This document shows positions 17,351-25,793 of a stretch of DNA of 64,000 bases, piece after piece (the first letter of the stretch is position 1; each line of letters begins with the position of its first letter). A model generated the notes under the pieces. That model was not told the origin of the DNA and made no database searches. It worked only from the letters and a program-made list of their open reading frames with translations. This DNA comes from an uncultured Desulfobacterales bacterium (lineage in GTDB: Bacteria; Desulfobacterota; Desulfobacteria; Desulfobacterales; JAHEIW01), in the NCBI GenBank assembly GCA_947259495.1, contig CAMYLV010000003.1, positions 62,001-126,000 of the forward strand, given 5' to 3'. A program made the position numbers and the translations under genes.

Positions 17351-17760
17351 ACAATCCTCAAATCACCACACTGCATAAACATGTTCGCTTGCTGAGATGG
17401 TCAAGAAATAACCGATGGCTGAGAAGTGTATCTGTTCCCTATGGTAGTTGCAGAAATTGGGATGGGACTTCACAGACAATTTTCTGGATCGGGTTCATCA
17501 TAAAAAAAAGCGCGCTGTGTGTCAATTGGAAAGAGATGTCACACCGTGATACCCTGATTGATCGCAAACAAAATGACAAACAGGCGCTAGATTTTAAATT
17601 AGTTGTGTCTGCGTGGCGCTTGTCGACAGCGACTGAACTTGACCTTACAGGTTGACGTCTTATTGTAATGCAGATTAGATTTTATTGGAATAAAGGATGT
17701 TTCAATAGCCTGGCAAACAACTGCCAGTCTCTTTGATATCTTTTCATTTAGGAGGTTGCA
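17351..17760. other. Non-coding spacer with a candidate promoter
   Basis: About 410 bases between divergent genes. No credible gene was seen. A hairpin CTGGCAAACAACTGCCAG sits at about 17712-17730, and a candidate promoter lies at 17652-17680. Otherwise nothing is recognised. Confidence 0.5.
17652..17680 (+). promoter_or_regulatory. Candidate sigma-70-type promoter
   Basis: TTGACG (17652-17657), 17-base spacer, TTAGAT (17675-17680), about 80 bases before the small gene at 17761. Good -35 and spacing, moderate -10. Confidence 0.4.
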
Positions 17761-18084
17761 ATGGATGCCACTGCTTATTGTGATACCCTGGAAGAGCATC
17801 TGACAGGATGGAAAGCCAAACTTTATGATGCCATCCGGATTGTCGACCGCCTGCCGGAAAAAGAAAAAGAAACCGTTTTTGCATCGATCCGGGGGCTGCA
17901 TTTGATCGTGGATCAAATCGATGCCGAAGTCGAGCAGCTGCGGACCGCCTGCCCGGCCGATTGGTCCCCCAACCGGCAAAACCTTGATGCCAAAATGGCA
18001 GAATTACAGCAGTCCCTGAAAAATCTGTCCGAAGGTGTCGGCGGGCCGGTGATCCCGGATAGTTTAGCCTGGGTATCCAAGTAG
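17761..18084 (+). CDS. Small helical protein of unknown function
   Basis: 107 residues with strong Shine-Dalgarno (AGGAGG). The product is mostly helical and acidic (LEEHLTGWKAKLYDAIRIVD, LHLIVDQIDAEVEQLRTAC), with a short proline-rich tail. No signal, membrane segment or metal motif is seen. The pattern resembles small coiled-coil proteins conserved in Desulfobacterota, but no named family is recognised. It is followed by an R5 hairpin element that probably ends its transcript. Confidence 0.7.
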   Translation: MDATAYCDTLEEHLTGWKAKLYDAIRIVDRLPEKEKETVFASIRGLHLIVDQIDAEVEQLRTACPADWSPNRQNLDAKMAELQQSLKNLSEGVGGPVIPDSLAWVSK

Positions 18085-18087
18085 GGT

Positions 18088-18234
18088 TTCATCCAGAAAT
18101 GGCTATTTTCCCCAATCTCTGCGTCAGATTCAGATTTTAATCCTCTACATACTTCAAGTATGCCTCCGGTATAAAATCTGCCTCTTCCTTGACCTTGGGA
18201 AAAATCTCTCATTTCTGAATGGAAACCCACATTA
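18088..18234. repeat. Large palindromic element (family R5)
   Basis: The outer arms GGGTTTCATCCAGAAATG (left) and CATTTCTGAATGGAAACCCA (right) pair, the middle arms CAGATTTTAATCCTC and GGTATAAAATCTG pair, and the tip is TACTTCAAGTA. About 147 bases, one copy here. It fills the spacer between the small helical gene and the rhomboid gene. It may act as a folded RNA end or a non-autonomous mobile repeat. Confidence 0.75.
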
Positions 18235-18268
18235 AATAATTCCATATCATCGTTATCCTTTTCAATTT

Positions 18269-19114
18269 ATGCCTGCACAGAAAAGACAATCCCTGCTGTG
18301 CCCCAACTGCAAAAAACTCATCAGTACCTCTGAGAAGCGCTGCCCGTATTGCGGCACAACTCACCCGGCCGCCTGGTGGAAAAACAATATCTGGATCCGC
18401 GGATTTAATGATCCCTACGTGCTGGTCAAATCGATTATTGGTGTTAACATTGGCATTTACGTGATCTCTCTGTTGCTGAATTATAGGGGATTCGGTCTGG
18501 CGTTGAATCCGTTGACCTTTTTATCGCCTTCAGGGCCGATCCTCGAGCTGCTGGGCGCAACCGGAACCGTTCCGATCGATACCGACCAGCGATACTGGAC
18601 CCTTGTTTCCGCCAATTATCTGCACGGCAGTATTTTGCACATTTTTTTTAATATGGTGGCCTTCCGGCAGCTGGGGTTTCTGGTTGCCCGGGAATACGGG
18701 GTGTATCGGATGTTTATCATTTACGCTCTGGGCGGGGTCATTGGCTTTTGGGTATCTTATCTGGCTTCGGTTCCCTGGACTATCGGCGCCTCCGCGTCGG
18801 TCTGCAGCCTGGCCGGCGCCTTGCTGTATTACGGCAAAAGCCGGGGAGGCGTCTACGGTCGTACCATTTACAAGCAAATCGGCATCTGGGTGATTATCCT
18901 TTTTATTTTTGGCCTCCTGGTTCCGGTGATCAACAACTGGGGGCACGGCGGGGGGATAGCGGCCGGAATCGGCCTGGGGTTCCTGCTGGGGTACAAGGAG
19001 CGCAAGCAGGAAAAGATCTTCCACAAACTGCTGGCGGGCGTTTGCGCGATTTTGACAATTATTATCCTGGGATGGGCAATTCTGGCGGGGATATATATTC
19101 GCGCTTCCGCCTGA
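18269..19114 (+). CDS. Rhomboid intramembrane serine protease with zinc ribbon
   Basis: 281 residues. An N-terminal zinc ribbon (C11-x2-C14, C25-x2-C28) is followed by six or seven membrane helices. Rhomboid catalytic features are present: H119/H124/N128 in the HGSILHIFFNM segment, nucleophile S175 in IGASAS, and the dyad histidine H226 in NNWGHGGGIAAG. The GASA rather than GASG after the serine is a known variation. It cleaves membrane-embedded substrates at the inner membrane; the zinc ribbon may recruit a partner. No operon partner is adjacent. Confidence 0.92.
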   Translation: MPAQKRQSLLCPNCKKLISTSEKRCPYCGTTHPAAWWKNNIWIRGFNDPYVLVKSIIGVNIGIYVISLLLNYRGFGLALNPLTFLSPSGPILELLGATGTVPIDTDQRYWTLVSANYLHGSILHIFFNMVAFRQLGFLVAREYGVYRMFIIYALGGVIGFWVSYLASVPWTIGASASVCSLAGALLYYGKSRGGVYGRTIYKQIGIWVIILFIFGLLVPVINNWGHGGGIAAGIGLGFLLGYKERKQEKIFHKLLAGVCAILTIIILGWAILAGIYIRASA

Positions 19115-19523
19115 AATCGCCAAACGATTGCGTCTGAAAATACGGCATGTGGCACCATGCCATTGACATCGCAAGCTTTGGGAGCAGCAGGTCTGCATTT
19201 ATCAAAGCCATAACGCTTATTGCTTGACCTGTTGCCATTTAATGGTATAAAATCTATCATTCTACCCTGAACACCAGGTCCAAATGATTTGAGCTTCAAG
19301 TTCATCTGTTGAATCGAGCCCGGGCCTGCTATTGATAGCACCTTTCTTTAATCCATTCATAGTAAGACTCTTAATATTATTTTAAATTAAACTGGGGCGA
19401 TCCCCATAGTTCAAACATATGGCGAGGGTTGAAATCGGCAGTATTCTCCTGCACCGAGGGTGTGGGTTACAGCCGGCATAACGGCATGCAAGTAAACCGC
19501 TTAGGCTGAAAGGAGGTTGTGTT
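19115..19523 (+). promoter_or_regulatory. Long leader of the FadL gene with stacked hairpins
   Basis: No gene is seen in these 409 bases. The last 125 bases contain GGGG-CGAT-CCCC (19394-19405) and a two-level hairpin: GGGTTAC (19464-19470) with GTAAACC (19492-19498) enclosing GCCG (19472-19475) with CGGC (19482-19485). A perfect AAAGGAGG follows directly before the ATG. It does not match the cobalamin, TPP, c-di-GMP or SAM riboswitch cores I know. A structured regulatory leader is possible. Confidence 0.35.
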
Positions 19524-20873
19524 ATGAAATCCGCTAGACCCATTTTTGTAATGGCTTTCGTAATTTTAGGCCTTTTATCTTTTTTTTCAGCAAATTTAAT
19601 GGCAGGTGGTTTTCTACTTTTTGAACAAGGCGTAAAGGGGCTCGGCAATTCTTTTGCCGGAGGATCCGCTATCGCCGAGGATGCATCTACTATTTTTTAC
19701 AATCCAGCGGGGATAACCCGGCTGTCCGGCTCCCAGACTGTGGCTGGTGCCCATTTTATCATTCCTCAAGCTGAATTTGATAACAAAGGATCAACGGTTT
19801 CACCGGCTTTACCGGTAGTTGGCGGAGCTCCGCTAAATGGTGGCGACGGTGGTGATGCCGGCGTTGCAGCAATCGTTCCCAATTTCTATTTTGCCCAGAA
19901 AATTACGGATAAATTTCATGCCGGAATCGGTATCAGTGTTCCATTTGGTTTGGAAACGAAATACAATAAGAACTGGGTTGGGCGCTATCATGCCGTCAAA
20001 TCAAATGTATTAACCATTGATATCAATCCCACAGTTGCTTACAGAATAAATAAATGGTTTTCGCTGGGGGGCGGTATAAGCGCCCAGTACATTGATGCCG
20101 AACTCACCAATGCTGTCGACTTCGGAACGATTGGCTTCATCGGCGGCGCAGGAACATTGCCGCAAACTCTCGATGGGTTTGTCAAACTCGAAGCGGATGA
20201 CTGGGGATGGCGTTGGAACCTCGGCACGCTGATTGAACCGACCGAAAACCTGCGGTTTGGGCTATCTTATCGCTCCAATATCGATTATACGCTAGAGGGT
20301 GATGCGAACTTTAATATACCTACGGGGGCCGGTCCCATAGCGACCGGTGCCGGACTCGTCAACACGGATGCTAAAGCCGATATTACATTACCCGGGCACG
20401 CTTCTCTGAGCGCTTACTGGAGACTGCACCCAAAATTTGCCATTATGGCAGACATTTTCTGGACCAATTGGAGCAAATTGGACGATCTGCCCATTAAACT
20501 GGACACGGGAACAGACGTTGTGACAACATTAGACTGGGAGGATACCTTCCGCTATGCCTTTGGCGCCAACTATTACTTTAACGAAAATTGGACATTTCGG
20601 GGTGGTATTGCATATGATGAGACACCCATACCAAATGCAAAGAAAAGGACTCCCAGAGTACCCGGTGCAGACAGGATTTGGACGACCCTAGGTCTGGGTT
20701 ACCGGTTTTCGGATATGATAAGTTTTGATTTGGCATACGCCCATTTGTTTGTCGATGATCCCAAGATCCGTAAAAACGGCCTTGAAACTGAGGATATTCC
20801 ACGCGGGGCCCTCCGGGGTGATTATGATGCCAGCGTAGATATCGTCAGTTTTCAGTTTAACTTAAACTTCTAG
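19524..20873 (+). CDS. FadL/TodX-family outer-membrane hydrophobic-compound channel
   Basis: 449 residues. A signal peptide ends near ANLMAGG (about 1-27). The mature N-terminus GGFLLFEQGVKGLGNSFAGG and the following EDASTIFYNPAGITRL are the FadL hatch and N-terminal signature. The rest is a run of amphipathic beta strands ending in an aromatic C-terminal residue (FNLNF), as for a 14-stranded outer-membrane barrel. FadL proteins take up long-chain fatty acids or aromatic hydrocarbons; the substrate cannot be read from sequence. It is monocistronic, with a long leader upstream and a terminator-like hairpin downstream. Confidence 0.92.
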   Translation: MKSARPIFVMAFVILGLLSFFSANLMAGGFLLFEQGVKGLGNSFAGGSAIAEDASTIFYNPAGITRLSGSQTVAGAHFIIPQAEFDNKGSTVSPALPVVGGAPLNGGDGGDAGVAAIVPNFYFAQKITDKFHAGIGISVPFGLETKYNKNWVGRYHAVKSNVLTIDINPTVAYRINKWFSLGGGISAQYIDAELTNAVDFGTIGFIGGAGTLPQTLDGFVKLEADDWGWRWNLGTLIEPTENLRFGLSYRSNIDYTLEGDANFNIPTGAGPIATGAGLVNTDAKADITLPGHASLSAYWRLHPKFAIMADIFWTNWSKLDDLPIKLDTGTDVVTTLDWEDTFRYAFGANYYFNENWTFRGGIAYDETPIPNAKKRTPRVPGADRIWTTLGLGYRFSDMISFDLAYAHLFVDDPKIRKNGLETEDIPRGALRGDYDASVDIVSFQFNLNF

Positions 20874-20883
20874 TAGCCAAATA

Positions 20884-20925
20884 AATAAAAAAAATTTCTC
20901 AATCAGGTATGCAGTTGCCTGAGAG
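20884..20925. terminator. Candidate bidirectional terminator between fadL-like gene and thiD
   Basis: CAGG-(10 bases)-CCTG stem, extended imperfectly to CTCAGG/CTGATTGAG, next to an eight-base A run on the plus strand (a U run for the minus-strand thi operon). It lies between two converging gene ends. Confidence 0.45.
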
Positions 20926-21765
20926 CTACTCCCACCACCGGAAGAAATGATGCACCGGTCCGTGCCCGTGGCCGATTTTATAAGCCGCTCCGGCCGCAAT
21001 GGCATGGTTCATAAAGGCTTTGGCTTTTTGAACCGCCGTCTCGATATCATGACCGCGGGCCAGATAACTGGCAATCGCCGATGACAGCGTGCAGCCGGTT
21101 CCATGGTTGTTTTTGGTTTGAATGCGTTCCGTCGCTAGGCGCACAAAGCGGCTCTCGCGCGTCAGATAGAGCAGATCAGTGCTTTTGTCGTCATCCCCAT
21201 GTCCGCCTTTAATCAAAATGCTGCGACTGCCGTGTGCAGCCAGAGTTTTGGCGGCGCTTTCAAGATTTTTCCGGCTCTGGATCGCCTGTCCGGTGAGAAC
21301 GACTGCCTCCGGTATATTGGGTGTCACCACATCGGCCAGCGGCATCAATTGGGTTTTGATGGCCTCAACCGCGTCATCCTGCAGGAGATTATCGCCGCTC
21401 TGGGCCACCATGACAGGGTCGAGCACGATTTTGCGGGCGCCATGTTTTTTGAGCGCTTCAGCGACCGCTTCAATCAGCTCGGCCGAGTAGAGCATTCCGA
21501 TTTTAATGGCATCGGCACCGATATCGCTTAAAACGGCATCAATTTGTTCCACGGCAAACGCCGGGGGGACGGCGTGGATGCTGTTCACACCCCGGGTATT
21601 CTGGGCGGTCAGGGCCGTAATGACCGACATGCCATAACAGCCGATGGCTGAAAAGGTTTTCAGATCGGCCTGAATGCCGGCGCCGCCGCCGCTATCGGAA
21701 CCGGCGATGGTCAAAACGATACAATACTGCCTGGGGGTTTTCTGATTTTGGGCAGCTTCACTCAT
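20926..21765 (-). CDS. thiD: Hydroxymethylpyrimidine/phosphomethylpyrimidine kinase
   Basis: 279 residues, a typical length. The N-terminal ribokinase-fold signature TIAGSDSGGGAGIQADLKTF and the substrate segment GMSVITALTAQNT are textbook ThiD. The C-terminal NNHGTGCTLSSAIASYLA carries the anion hole and the catalytic Asp/Cys region of the family. It phosphorylates HMP and HMP-P in thiamine biosynthesis and salvage. It is the last gene of thiM-thiE-thiL-thiD and overlaps thiL by eight bases. A short Asn/Gln-rich N-terminal extension precedes the core. Confidence 0.96.
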   Translation of the reverse strand: MSEAAQNQKTPRQYCIVLTIAGSDSGGGAGIQADLKTFSAIGCYGMSVITALTAQNTRGVNSIHAVPPAFAVEQIDAVLSDIGADAIKIGMLYSAELIEAVAEALKKHGARKIVLDPVMVAQSGDNLLQDDAVEAIKTQLMPLADVVTPNIPEAVVLTGQAIQSRKNLESAAKTLAAHGSRSILIKGGHGDDDKSTDLLYLTRESRFVRLATERIQTKNNHGTGCTLSSAIASYLARGHDIETAVQKAKAFMNHAIAAGAAYKIGHGHGPVHHFFRWWE

Positions 21766-22777
21766 TTTTTTCGACCTTAAAATGATCCCAGCCTGTCGGG
21801 GTTATGGGTTTGGTTCTGCCGTCCGGATAGACGAGCGTTATCTTTTTGCCCTCGGTGATTTCGCCGACGGCAAACAGCGGGCGCCTAAATTTTTGTTCAA
21901 AAGCGTTGGCGATTTCAGCGGCGCGGTCTGGTGATACCGTGCACAGCAGGGTATAATCCTCACCGCCGGAAAGGGCGTAATCGACCGGGTCAAAATTAAA
22001 GCGTGCGCAAAAATCTTTCAGGTTTTGTGAAATCGGAATTTCGTCGGCATACAGGCGAGCCCCAACCCGGCTTTCTTCAGCGATATGGCCCAAATCAGAG
22101 CTTAAACCGTCGCTGGTATCGATGGCGGCGTGAACGCCCGTTTGCCGTGCGAGAAATCTTCCTTCCCGCAGATGGGGTTGCGGCACGCGGTGGGCGGTGA
22201 GCAATGATTTCAGCCCTTCTGTGTCGGCGGGGATTTGATTTAATATCAGATGAAGTCCGGCCTTGCTGTCTCCCAGAAACCCGGTGGAGAATATGACATC
22301 TGCCGGCCGGGCGGCATCCCGGCACAGAAGTTCTGCCTCTGCGACGATGCCCTGCACGACAATATTGATGATAAGGTCTATTTTCGAGCGGGTGGTGTCG
22401 CCCCCCAGGACGTTGACGTCAAATTCAGCGGCCAGATTCTTGATCCCATCGTAGATACCATCGAGGTAATCCAGTTGACAATTGTCGGGAATGGCAATAC
22501 TGACGAATGCCTCGCGGGCGGTGCCGCCCATGGCGGCGATGTCGCTCAGGTTGACGGCCAGCGCCTTATGGCCCAGATCAAATCCGGATATGGTACCGCA
22601 CAGGAAATGAATGCGCTCTACCAGCAGATCCGTTGTCATCAGCGTCAGCTGTTCGGGATCAGTTTGAAAAGCGGCGGCATCATCGCCGATGGCTTTTACA
22701 ATATTATCCGGCCGAATCAAGCAGCCGCGGCTGATCTTTTTGATGAAGCCAAATTCGCCGATTTGCTTAAGGCTCAT
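21758..22777 (-). CDS. thiL: Thiamine-monophosphate kinase
   Basis: 339 residues with the PurM/ThiL architecture. IGDDAAAF, TTDLLVERIHF and NLSDIAAMGG are the ATP/Mg binding motifs, and AIDTSDGLSSDLGHIAEES and LSGGEDYTLL are C-terminal ThiL signatures. It converts thiamine monophosphate to the diphosphate cofactor. It overlaps thiE upstream by four bases (ATGA) and thiD downstream by eight, showing tight coupling. Confidence 0.96.
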   Translation of the reverse strand: MSLKQIGEFGFIKKISRGCLIRPDNIVKAIGDDAAAFQTDPEQLTLMTTDLLVERIHFLCGTISGFDLGHKALAVNLSDIAAMGGTAREAFVSIAIPDNCQLDYLDGIYDGIKNLAAEFDVNVLGGDTTRSKIDLIINIVVQGIVAEAELLCRDAARPADVIFSTGFLGDSKAGLHLILNQIPADTEGLKSLLTAHRVPQPHLREGRFLARQTGVHAAIDTSDGLSSDLGHIAEESRVGARLYADEIPISQNLKDFCARFNFDPVDYALSGGEDYTLLCTVSPDRAAEIANAFEQKFRRPLFAVGEITEGKKITLVYPDGRTKPITPTGWDHFKVEKNE

Positions 22778-23418
22778 GTCTTTTGGGCCTCTTTGATCAC
22801 TCTTGTTAATTGTCGGGCCGCAGCTTCGGGATCATCGGCGGCCACAATCGCAGAAACCACAGCCACCCCGTCGGCACCGTTGCGGATGACGTCGGCCGCG
22901 TTGTCGCGGTTTAAACCACCAATACCCACCAGCGGCAGCCGCACCGCCTTGCGAATTTGCCGCAGCCCTTCCAGCCCCAGGGCAGGTGCCGTATCGGTTT
23001 TGGTGGGGGTGGCATAAATGGGACTGACGCCCAGGTAGTCGGCCCCGCCTTTTTCAGCCGCGATGGCGTCTGCAAGGGATTCGGCCGATATGCCGATGAT
23101 CATCTTATCGCCCAAAATGCCTTTTGCCATTTCTAGCGGCATATCCGTTTGTCCGAGATGCACGCCATCGGCGGCAACTGCCTGAGCGACATCGACCCGA
23201 TCGTTGATGATCAGCGGGATTCCCCGGGTTTTTAGAAATTCCTGAATGCTGAAAGCCTGCGCTATGAAATCGCGGGTCGAAAAATCCTTTTCCCTTAACT
23301 GAACGATGGTGGCGCCGCCCTGGGTCGCCGCTGTGACAATATCAAGGGTTGAGCGACCGCGCGCCAGGCCCCGGTCGGTTACAAGATATAAGGAATAGTC
23401 AATGTTTCGCAATTTCAT
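22774..23418 (-). CDS. thiE: Thiamine-phosphate synthase
   Basis: 214 residues, a TIM barrel. VQLREKDFSTRDF binds the pyrophosphate, LIINDRVDVAQAVAADGVHL is the conserved strand-loop, and LGVSPIYATPTK and IGGLNRDNAADVIRNGADGV complete the signature. It joins HMP-PP and thiazole phosphate into thiamine monophosphate. It lies 55 bases after thiM and overlaps thiL by ATGA. Confidence 0.96.
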   Translation of the reverse strand: MKLRNIDYSLYLVTDRGLARGRSTLDIVTAATQGGATIVQLREKDFSTRDFIAQAFSIQEFLKTRGIPLIINDRVDVAQAVAADGVHLGQTDMPLEMAKGILGDKMIIGISAESLADAIAAEKGGADYLGVSPIYATPTKTDTAPALGLEGLRQIRKAVRLPLVGIGGLNRDNAADVIRNGADGVAVVSAIVAADDPEAAARQLTRVIKEAQKT

Positions 23419-23473
23419 TATGCTGGCCTCCGGTCTTTGGTTGCTGGCTGCTTGATACCGGCGGCCAGTGGCA

Positions 23474-24283
23474 TTAATTAGCCGTCTCTATTTTACAGCC
23501 TTTTTTTAAGTCCTGCGGCGTAATCGTATACAGCGCATCGATCATCTGGATCATAAAGCTTCCGGGCGCAGAGGCATTTTGGCCGGCAACCTCGCCGGCC
23601 AGACCAAAATAGGCCAGGGCCGTTGCCGTCGCGCTGACCGGATCGTCATCGACCGCTAAAAATGCCCCAATGACGACGGTAGCCGTGCAGCCGGTGCCGG
23701 TGACATAGCCCATCAGGGGGTGTCCATTTGCAACCCGCAGCACACGGCTGCCTTCGGTGACCAGATCCACCGGTCCGGTAATGGCCAGGGTGGTGTTGAG
23801 TTCCTCAGCCAAAACCGTGGCGGTTTGGGCGGCTTCTTCGACCGAGTGAATGGAATCCACCCCTTTTGTTTTTGATTTGTCATGTCGCAGCGAAAGTATT
23901 TCCGAAGCATTGCCGCGGATAACAGTTATCCGCGCGGCATCGATAATATTTTTGGCAGAATTTGTACGCAGGGGCGTGGCGCCGGATCCGACCGGATCGA
24001 GAATAATCGGAATTTGCTGTTCGGCGGCCCTCTTGCCTGCCTTTATCATTGAAGCAACCCAGTCATCGGTCAGCGTGCCGATATTCAGCACGAGTGCACC
24101 GGCGAAGGAAACCATATCCTCGACTTCATTCTGGGCGTGGGCCATTACCGGTGAAGCCCCCATTGCCAGCAGGGCATTGGCGGTATAATTCATAACGACA
24201 AAATTAGTGATGTTATGAATTAATGGTTTTTTCCCCCTGACGGCCGTTAGATTATGAGCAGCTTTGTCGTTTAGATGTTTCAT
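23474..24283 (-). CDS. thiM: Hydroxyethylthiazole kinase
   Basis: 269 residues. KPLIHNITNFVVMNYTANAL is the ThiM N-terminal signature; LDPVGSGATPLRT and ITVIRGNASEI are substrate-site motifs; MGYVTGTGCTATVVIGAFLA contains the catalytic Cys and anion hole. It phosphorylates the thiazole moiety in salvage. It is the first gene of the thi operon. No TPP riboswitch is visible in the 150 bases upstream; a modest ribosome site (AAAGGGGTAAGAA) precedes the ATG. Confidence 0.96.
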   Translation of the reverse strand: MKHLNDKAAHNLTAVRGKKPLIHNITNFVVMNYTANALLAMGASPVMAHAQNEVEDMVSFAGALVLNIGTLTDDWVASMIKAGKRAAEQQIPIILDPVGSGATPLRTNSAKNIIDAARITVIRGNASEILSLRHDKSKTKGVDSIHSVEEAAQTATVLAEELNTTLAITGPVDLVTEGSRVLRVANGHPLMGYVTGTGCTATVVIGAFLAVDDDPVSATATALAYFGLAGEVAGQNASAPGSFMIQMIDALYTITPQDLKKGCKIETAN

Positions 24284-24432
24284 TTCTTACCCCTTTGATC
24301 GGGACTCCATCAAGAATTCTTTTCGGTTCAACCAGCCGACGGTATTGAATTTGACAATTGATCAATCTATTTTGAAACGAAGTGTGCAGTGTGCGACCCT
24401 ATTAATCATTCCGCTGCCGTTTTACGTAGCAC

Positions 24433-24825
24433 CTACTTGACCGTCACTACAGGGCATGGTGCATTCAAAATCACGTACTGGGCGGTTGAGCCGAATACGA
24501 GTTTGCCGACTTTCGACCGGCGTTTAACCCCCATGATGATTTCGTCCACCTGTTGTTCTTTGGCCAATCGGGTCAGATCTTCGCCGGGCTCCAGGCCCCT
24601 GACCGACAGCAGATATTCGCAGGCAATGTCTTTCTGTTGGAATTGATTTTTATGATATTCCAGCTCACGCTCGTTGTTTATAAAATCCCTTTTCGGCACT
24701 TCCGGACCGCCCACCATTGATTGTACTATAAAAATTTGTGCACCAAATGCCTGTGCATGCACGGCAGCCAGCTCTAATGCCGCTTCGGACACTTTGGATC
24801 CGTCGAAACCCACCAATATTTTCAT
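24433..24825 (-). CDS. Universal stress protein, UspA family, ATP-binding type
   Basis: 130 residues, single Usp domain. The first strand ILVGFDGSKVSEAALELA and the C-terminal GVKRRSKVGKLVFGSTAQYV fit the G-2x-G-9x-G-S/T nucleotide-binding motif of ATP-binding Usps. It starts 12 bases after the LUD gene, with TAGGAGG as ribosome site, so the two form an operon. The role is stress or energy-state response; the partner is not known. Confidence 0.92.
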   Translation of the reverse strand: MKILVGFDGSKVSEAALELAAVHAQAFGAQIFIVQSMVGGPEVPKRDFINNERELEYHKNQFQQKDIACEYLLSVRGLEPGEDLTRLAKEQQVDEIIMGVKRRSKVGKLVFGSTAQYVILNAPCPVVTVK

Positions 24826-24837
24826 GTTTTTTACCTC

Positions 24838-25491
24838 CTATAGTCCTATGTCTTCATTAATTAGCACGATTTTGACCCTGCCTTTGGGAAAGGATTTTTC
24901 GGTGATAGTCCAGGTGTTGCAGATTCGGTCCGGACTTTTGCATTCTTCGCAATAAGAGGTCTTCACACAGGGCGTCTTTTTATCCAGGCGCATGGAGTTG
25001 GCCGGGGCGACATAATTTTTCACCCGAAACATGGCTTCCTCCAGATCAGGTACGATTTTATTGCGCCCGACCACAATGATGACCCAGTGAGGGCCGAAGG
25101 TCAGCGCTGCGATCCGGTTGCCGATCATATCCAGATTCACCAGCTGTCCGGCTTCGGTGACGGCATTGGTTCCGGTGATAAACAGGTCGGCATGCAGGGC
25201 CTGCCGGCGCCGTTGTTTTTTTTCATCATCGGAAACCTTTTTGTCGAACGTATCCCAGATTTCGACATCCGCTCTTTCTTTCAACGATTTGTAAATTCCG
25301 GCGCCGATGAAGGTCATAGAGCCGCCCCAGGAAACCGTTTTGGGGGCCAATCGGGGAATAAGATCTTCCAGGACGATTTTATAAGCATCCTCTTTTTTTT
25401 CTGCTAAAAATACTTCAAAGTTATTGGCTTCCAGTGCCGCTTTTACCTCTGCCAGCCGTATCTGCCAAAAGTTTTCAATCGGTTTGTCCAT
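24838..25491 (-). CDS. LUD-domain protein (LutC/YkgG/DUF162-like)
   Basis: 217 residues with GGAGG five bases before ATG 25491. It shows the LUD fold signatures VSWGGSMTFIGAGIY, ADLFITGTNAVTEAGQLVNLD, GNRIAALTFGPHWVIIVVGRNKIV. The tail has four cysteines (C-x6-C-x2-C-x6-C: PCVKTSYCEECKSPDRIC), possibly a metal site. LutC-type proteins work in lactate oxidation, but here no LutA or LutB is adjacent, so the reaction is not assigned. Operon with the UspA gene. Confidence 0.85.
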   Translation of the reverse strand: MDKPIENFWQIRLAEVKAALEANNFEVFLAEKKEDAYKIVLEDLIPRLAPKTVSWGGSMTFIGAGIYKSLKERADVEIWDTFDKKVSDDEKKQRRRQALHADLFITGTNAVTEAGQLVNLDMIGNRIAALTFGPHWVIIVVGRNKIVPDLEEAMFRVKNYVAPANSMRLDKKTPCVKTSYCEECKSPDRICNTWTITEKSFPKGRVKIVLINEDIGL

Positions 25492-25793
25492 TTTCTCCTC
25501 CGATCTGAATGAAAATATAAAAAAATCTATTAAAATCCAACTAAAACTAATTAGGGCGAACGCTTAAAATAATTTGGAACTACTACAATATCAAGTAGAA
25601 ATCAAATCAGACGATAAAACTGCCCATCATCGATTAAATTCTTTGCGTTGCCTTGCATACGAAAGCCTCCGACTTGTCCGCCTCTGGAGGACTCGTGCAA
25701 AATTCAGGTATTCGCTTTAATCCGAACCTGCGGTGTGCTATTGTGCTTTAAAAATGCGGTGAGCAATCGCTGGATAGAACACGGTAAAGCTTA
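25492..25793. repeat. Spacer with a degenerate copy of family R2
   Basis: About 302 bases without a gene. Bases 25655-25705 hold GAAAGCCTCCGACTTGTCC and GGAGGACTCGTGCAAAATTC, matching the right arm of the R2 element at 54639-54751 with a partial second copy. The rest is AT-rich and unremarkable. No ribosome site is obvious in front of the AAA gene. Confidence 0.5.

Noticed and set aside
19140-19160. Sigma-54-like TGGCAC near the rhomboid end
   Set aside because: The -12 half (TTGC at correct spacing) is missing.
18530-19198. 222-codon minus-strand opening over the rhomboid gene
   Set aside because: Shadow of the rhomboid protease; residues are low complexity with no motif.
22250-23017. 255-codon plus-strand opening across thiL and thiE
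   Set aside because: Opposite two confident thi genes, no domain recognised.
24284-24432. Possible TPP riboswitch upstream of thiM
   Set aside because: Neither conserved TPP core segment is visible on the minus strand.
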